NCBI GenBank assembly: GCA_950071955.1
Contig: CATMOC010000104.1
Location: 1 to 9,484 of the forward strand
Origin: an uncultured Mesorhizobium sp.
GTDB lineage: Bacteria; Pseudomonadota; Alphaproteobacteria; Rhizobiales; Rhizobiaceae
Direction of reading: 5' to 3'
Length of the DNA: 9,484 nucleotides
Part shown: positions 6,236 to 9,484 of the stretch, piece after piece
Layout of the letters: every line of letters begins with the position of its first letter
How positions within the stretch are numbered: position 1 is the stretch's first letter
The notes under the pieces: model-generated
What the model was told of the DNA's origin: nothing
Seen by the model: the letters and a program-made list of their open reading frames with translations, nothing else
Database searches by the model: none
Made by a program: the position numbers and the translations under genes

Positions 6236-7495
6236 ATGTCTGGCCCGACGGTTACCTTGCCGATGCTGGAGTCCTATCTGGCGGAGACACACAAGCGCCT
6301 CATCTTCCCGCACGCGCTTGAGGTGCTCTACGGCCAGCAAATGGAGACCTATCGCCAGAAGGTGATGGCCAAGGGTCTTCTCCCGGCGGTCATCATCTAC
6401 AACGCGTTCCTGGTGGCCGATCTACTGCTGCTTCCCGAGACCGCCCTGCTGGCCGTGGGAATTCATCTTGCCTTGGTCACGCCCATCATCCTGATCGTCA
6501 CCTTCCTCTACTCCAAGGTCAGGCGCCAGTGGCTGCGCGAACTGACGACCACAGTGATACCATTCATGATGGTCGCCCAGATCATGTTCATCTACGCACG
6601 GAACGAAGGCGCGGCGGCGGACCAGTACCAGTACCTGGCGGTCATGATCGTGATCTACATGAACGTGAATCAGCGCTTCGGATTCCGCCTTGCGGTCGCA
6701 TCGACGCTACTGCTGATGGCTACGTATCTGGCCATCCTGTTGCCGGGCCATTCGCCTTTCGAGGTCAAGTTCACGGGCTCCTGCCTGATGGCGGCAGCGG
6801 CCTATCTCAGCCTCATGGCCAACCGGCGCATGGAACAGGACGTCCGATACAATTTTCTCCGACGATTGCGCGACCAGCTACGGCGTGAAGGCGCGGAGGA
6901 AGTGGCCAAGCGGGACGCGCTGACCGGTCTCGCAAACCGTCGCAAGGTCGATGAGGTGGTCGAAACCCTCTGGGCTGCGGATCGGCAACAGGACTCGCTC
7001 GTCGCGGTGGTGATGGCCGACATCGACTATTTCAAACCCTTCAACGACCGCTACGGACATGCTGCGGGCGATCTTTGCCTAAAGCGCATAGCCGGCGCCC
7101 TCACCACGGAATTGCGCAATGAGCGGGATCTTGCCGCCAGACTCGGCGGCGAGGAATTCCTCCTTTTGTTGCCGTACACCGATATGAGCGAGGCGGTGCG
7201 CGTGGCAGAGCGCGTCCGTCGACAGATCGAAAACGTTGCGATCCCGCACGAGGCGTGCGGACCGCGCGGGGTGGTCACCGCGAGCTTGGGCGTGGCCGCG
7301 GGTCCGGTGTCCGCACACCCCTTCACGGAGTTGCTCGCCAGTGCCGACGCAGCGCTCTACGCCGCCAAACGGAATGGACGGAATCAAGTCTGGCCACCCT
7401 TCGTGAGCAAGGACAATCCGGTTGCTCGACTGAGTGGAGAACCGGTGGGGGAACCGCGCACGTCGCCGCTTTCCCGCAGAGCGAAAACTCCCTAG
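6236..7495 (+). CDS. Membrane-bound diguanylate cyclase (GGDEF protein)
   Basis: The 419-residue protein would make the second messenger cyclic di-GMP from two GTP. After about 45 cytosolic residues there are six hydrophobic segments, near residues 47-67, 69-92, 104-121, 131-146, 151-170 and 178-196. A charged, probably coiled-coil linker (197-225) leads to a GGDEF domain at about 226-385. This contains DALTGLANRR, the metal-binding ADIDYFKPFND and the active-site GGEEF at 304-308, so catalysis is expected. The product-inhibition I-site RxxD is replaced by NERD at 295-298. A polar tail of about 35 residues follows. The ATG at 6236 has GGGAG five bases upstream. The membrane part matches no sensor domain I can name; the signal is unknown. 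It seems to be a single gene between rnpB and a convergent PLP-enzyme gene. Confidence 0.93.
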   Translation: MSGPTVTLPMLESYLAETHKRLIFPHALEVLYGQQMETYRQKVMAKGLLPAVIIYNAFLVADLLLLPETALLAVGIHLALVTPIILIVTFLYSKVRRQWLRELTTTVIPFMMVAQIMFIYARNEGAAADQYQYLAVMIVIYMNVNQRFGFRLAVASTLLLMATYLAILLPGHSPFEVKFTGSCLMAAAAYLSLMANRRMEQDVRYNFLRRLRDQLRREGAEEVAKRDALTGLANRRKVDEVVETLWAADRQQDSLVAVVMADIDYFKPFNDRYGHAAGDLCLKRIAGALTTELRNERDLAARLGGEEFLLLLPYTDMSEAVRVAERVRRQIENVAIPHEACGPRGVVTASLGVAAGPVSAHPFTELLASADAALYAAKRNGRNQVWPPFVSKDNPVARLSGEPVGEPRTSPLSRRAKTP

Positions 7496-7686
7496 CTCGA
7501 TCGTGGCGTTCCCGCCGCAACCAGACGAGACCGTCTCGCCGCGGACGTTCCACATCGGCTCATCGGCGAATACTGGAATTCCGCCACGACGTCCCGGACG
7601 CGGTCGAAATCCTTCGCCGCGCTTCATGTCCTGGTCTGGACGCACTCGCTATGCGGAAACCGCTTCACGCTTTCGGGCGACATGCG

Positions 7687-8799
7687 TCAGACGATCCTGT
7701 CGAGCGCTTCCTCCAACGCGTCCCAAAGAACCTCGGTCGGTTCGCAGCCCACGGAAAGCCGCACGAAGCCCGGATCGACCGCGTCGCCCCAGCGGGCACG
7801 CCGTTCCGCCGAGGTGTGGACGCCGCCGAAGGACGTCGCGGGCTGGATCAGCGGACAGGTATCGATGAAGGTCTCCGCCTTCGCCTCGCTCGCCAGCGTC
7901 AGTCCGATCAGGAAGCCGAAGCGATCCATCTGGGTGCGGGCCAGATTGTGCGCGGGGTCGCCGGCAAGGCCGGGGAAGCGGACGGAACGTACGGCGGGAT
8001 GTTGTTGCAGCCGCGGGGCGATCGTCTCGGCCGATCCGCACATTCTGTCGAAGCGCAGTTCGAGCGTCTCCAGGCCGCGATGGACCAGCCAGGCCTCGAA
8101 CGGGCCGGGAATGCCGCCGGCGAGCTTGCGCCAGTCCCGCGCGGCCGCGATCACCTCGCGATCCCGGCTCGCGACATGGCCGAACAGGGCGTCCGAATGG
8201 CCGTTGGGCGCCTTGGTGTCGGCGGCCACCACGATATCGGCGCCGAGGTCGAGCGGCCGCTGGCCGAACGGCGTCATGGTCGTGTTGTCGGCCACGACCA
8301 GCGCGCCGACGCCATGCGCTGCTTGCGCCACCGCCCCGATGTCGCAGACGTCCAGGCCCGGATTGGACGGCGTCTCGACGAAGACCAGCCGGTATCCCTC
8401 GAAGCCGCCACGCAGGAACTCCGCCGTCGGCCGCAGGTCGGCCGTCACGCCGAGAGGCTTGAGGAAACGCTCGGCCAGGACGCGGGTGGTGTAGTAGCCG
8501 TCGGACGGCAGCAGGATGCGGTCGCCCGTGCGCACGACGCTGAACAGCACGGCCGAGATCGCGGCCATGCCGGACGGAAATGCCAGTGCCTCGGCATCCT
8601 CCAGCAGCCCCAGCGCCTCTTCTGCCGCCTCCCATGTCGGATTGTCGAAACGGCCATACTGGTCGAATCCGGCCGGATCGCCCGGCAGATGGAACATGGA
8701 AGCCATGGTGAGCGGGAGCGCAACGGGATCGCCTTTCCGGGCACGCGCCTGCCGGAGATGGGGGAGTGCTGCGGCGCGCGGGAGATCGGAACGGGTCAT
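7687..8799 (-). CDS. PLP-dependent Cys/Met metabolism enzyme (cystathionine gamma-lyase/synthase family)
   Basis: The 370-residue protein belongs to the fold-type I transsulfuration family, whose members make or break cystathionine or release sulfur groups from Cys and Met derivatives. Family blocks seen are YGRFDNPTW (48-56), ALAFPSGMAAI (71-81), ETPSNPGLDV (142-151), VADNT with Asp171 for the PLP ring nitrogen, and the PLP lysine Lys196 in DTKAPNGHSD. The usual block is S-x-T-K-Y-x-x-G-H-S-D; here the Ser is Ala193 and the Tyr is Ala197, so the cofactor pocket is altered. The sequence ends with an intact LSVGCEP region. The ATG at 8797-8799 is preceded on the minus strand by AAGGA at 8 bases. 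It diverges from mraZ across 399 bp and converges on the diguanylate cyclase gene. Fold and family are secure; the reaction (lyase, synthase or another) cannot be decided. Confidence 0.9.
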   Translation of the reverse strand: MTRSDLPRAAALPHLRQARARKGDPVALPLTMASMFHLPGDPAGFDQYGRFDNPTWEAAEEALGLLEDAEALAFPSGMAAISAVLFSVVRTGDRILLPSDGYYTTRVLAERFLKPLGVTADLRPTAEFLRGGFEGYRLVFVETPSNPGLDVCDIGAVAQAAHGVGALVVADNTTMTPFGQRPLDLGADIVVAADTKAPNGHSDALFGHVASRDREVIAAARDWRKLAGGIPGPFEAWLVHRGLETLELRFDRMCGSAETIAPRLQQHPAVRSVRFPGLAGDPAHNLARTQMDRFGFLIGLTLASEAKAETFIDTCPLIQPATSFGGVHTSAERRARWGDAVDPGFVRLSVGCEPTEVLWDALEEALDRIV

Positions 8800-8888
8800 G
8801 GGATCGTCCTTACCGGATCATTGGAGGCGTCTCAGTCCGCGATAGCCCGGTTTCACCCGTCGGTACACTGGCCAGCCGAGCCGCGAGT

Positions 8889-8910
8889 CCTAACTCTTCG
8901 TTAGGCCTAA
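8889..8910. promoter_or_regulatory. Overlapping dyads, candidate operator upstream of the PLP-enzyme gene
   Basis: CCTAAC (8889-8894) and GTTAGG (8900-8905) form an inverted repeat with a 5-base spacer. The second arm also belongs to the perfect 10-bp palindrome TTAGGCCTAA (8901-8910). Three CCTAA/TTAGG half-sites thus lie in 22 bp, about 90-110 bp before the PLP-enzyme start. A regulator is not identified. Confidence 0.4.
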
Positions 8911-8921
8911 TGGAGCATAAA

Positions 8922-8952
8922 CGGAAGTTGCCGATCGATCGGCCACGTTCCG
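8922..8952. promoter_or_regulatory. 14-bp perfect palindrome with outer inverted arms
   Basis: GCCGATCGATCGGC at 8930-8943 is perfectly symmetric. It is flanked by CGGAA (8922-8926) and TTCCG (8948-8952), which continue the symmetry with 3- and 4-base gaps. It lies about 32 bp upstream of the mraZ -35 box. A dimeric regulator could bind there; which gene it serves is unknown. Confidence 0.4.
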
Positions 8953-8979
8953 CAATTCAGCGGCTCGGTGGAGCTTCGT

Positions 8980-9013
8980 CCCGTTGACGCCCATATTTGC
9001 CCATGGTATCCCT
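8980..9013. promoter_or_regulatory. Candidate MraZ-binding box: four CCC blocks with exact 10-bp period
   Basis: CCC occurs at 8980, 8990, 9000 and 9010, giving CCCG, CCCA, CCCA and CCCT. On the complementary strand this reads as TGGG-type repeats with 10-bp period. MraZ is known in E. coli to bind TGGGN direct repeats separated by 5 nt before its own operon, the same geometry. Two units match TGGG fully; the outer two match three of four bases. The blocks cover the spacer and -10 of the mraZ promoter, so binding should repress it. Confidence 0.6.
8984..9012 (+). promoter_or_regulatory. Probable mraZ / dcw-cluster promoter
   Basis: TTGACG (8984-8989) is followed by exactly 17 bp and TATCCC (9007-9012). 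Transcription would start near 9019, giving a leader of about 180 nt before the mraZ ATG. It lies inside the 10-bp-period CCC array. Confidence 0.6.
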
Positions 9014-9098
9014 AAAACACAATCCAGTCTTCGTTCCAGTGACGAGTGAGGCGTCCCAACAACCGGCAGCCCGTGCGGCCGCGGGAAGAGGTCGCTTT

Positions 9099-9198
9099 AT
9101 GCCTGACTTCAAGAAAGACGCGGGATCTGCAGGAGCGCGCGGCGGCACGGATTTTACGATGAACGGAAGCGCAGCGGCGAAGGCGGCTGTCACGAGGA
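9099..9198 (+). other. Possible upstream reading frame in the mraZ leader
   Basis: ATG at 9099 is preceded by GAAGAGG (9085-9091) at a 7-base gap, a better ribosome site than that of mraZ. The frame begins MPDFKKDAGSAG and stays open past the mraZ start in a different phase, to the window end. Inside mraZ it turns Arg/Gly/Ala-rich, as GC-rich shadow frames do. Only the first 33 codons lie outside mraZ. It may be a leader peptide start or chance. Confidence 0.2.
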
Positions 9199-9484
9199 AT
9201 GGACCGTTTTCTTTCAAATGCGGTGAACCGGATCGACGCGAAGGGGCGCGTCTCGGTTCCGGCGCACTTCCGGGCCGTGCTGGCCAGGCGCGGCTATGCG
9301 GAACTCTACGCGCTGCGCGCCCTGGACATGCCCGCGCTCGACGTGGGCGGGCTCGACCTGCTCGACCGCTACGAGGAGCGGATGGCCAACGAGGATCCGT
9401 TCCTGCAGACGGCGGACGACATGTCGTTCTTCTGCCACGGGGACGGAGCCTTCCTGAAGCTGGACGGCGACGGGCGGATCACCG
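9199..9484 (+). CDS. mraZ: MraZ, transcriptional regulator of the division/cell-wall cluster (partial, cut by window edge)
   Basis: The first 95 residues are visible. They start MDRFLSNAVNRIDAKGRVSVP, the AbrB-like MraZ opening with the conserved DxxxR motif as DAKGR (13-17). YALRALDMPALDVGGLDLLDRY and DMSFFCHGDGAFLKLD follow. MraZ forms ring-shaped oligomers, binds TGGG-type repeats before its own operon, and in E. coli represses the dcw genes that usually follow (rsmH, ftsL, ftsI and others, here beyond the window). The ATG at 9199 is the only usable in-frame start, since a TGA lies in frame at 9160-9162. Its ribosome site is odd: GAGGA directly touches the ATG, with no spacer. A MraZ-box-like array lies about 190 bp upstream. 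Confidence 0.95.
   Translation, partial: MDRFLSNAVNRIDAKGRVSVPAHFRAVLARRGYAELYALRALDMPALDVGGLDLLDRYEERMANEDPFLQTADDMSFFCHGDGAFLKLDGDGRIT

Noticed and set aside
7526..7538. CGAGAC-C-GTCTCG dyad between the convergent cyclase and PLP-enzyme genes as a terminator
   Set aside because: The one-base centre cannot form a hairpin loop without opening pairs, and no T run follows on either strand.
7255..8904. 549-codon plus-strand frame across the cyclase end and the PLP-enzyme gene
   Set aside because: It overlaps two well-supported genes and has shadow composition with no domain motif.
8957..9217. Minus-strand frame over the mraZ leader
   Set aside because: It is antisense to the mraZ start and promoter, has no motif I recognise, and there is no operon context.

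Overview
The window looks like a chromosomal segment of a high-GC alphaproteobacterium of the Rhizobiales (Hyphomicrobiales), probably near Mesorhizobium and other Phyllobacteriaceae. This rests on GC-rich codon use, the type of RNase P RNA, the MraZ sequence, and a set of cell-envelope genes beside mraZ. The family-level placement is inference. No transposase, tRNA, CRISPR array or phage gene was seen.

Left part (1-2328): the N-terminal 565 residues of an ATP-dependent 5-oxoprolinase/hydantoinase-type enzyme run off the left edge on the minus strand. A MarR-like winged-helix regulator is transcribed divergently from it. The 110 bp between them hold a good minus-strand sigma-70-type promoter and a perfect dyad that could be the regulator's operator.

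Middle part (2330-5820): a small repeat-containing lipoprotein with a strong intrinsic terminator. It is followed by a TerB-J-domain co-chaperone (DjlA-like) whose stop overlaps the start of an AmiD-like peptidoglycan amidase, then a secreted lytic transglycosylase, then rnpB. The amidase and transglycosylase act on peptidoglycan, so this is an envelope and housekeeping block.

Right part (5821-9484): about 410 bp with no supported gene, a six-helix membrane diguanylate cyclase (GGEEF, degenerate inhibitory site), and a gap of 191 bp without a gene. Next comes a minus-strand PLP enzyme of the cystathionine gamma-lyase/synthase family. A 399-bp divergent region follows, ending in the start of mraZ, usually the first gene of the division and cell-wall (dcw) cluster. 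This divergent region is the richest non-coding stretch. It has a TTGACG-N17-TATCCC promoter over four CCC blocks spaced exactly 10 bp apart (a candidate MraZ box), two dyads, and a leader ATG with a better ribosome site than mraZ itself.

I found no clearly new biological system. The best leads are the mraZ control region, the 31-residue-period lipoprotein, the divergent active site of the PLP enzyme, and the diguanylate cyclase without an RxxD site.
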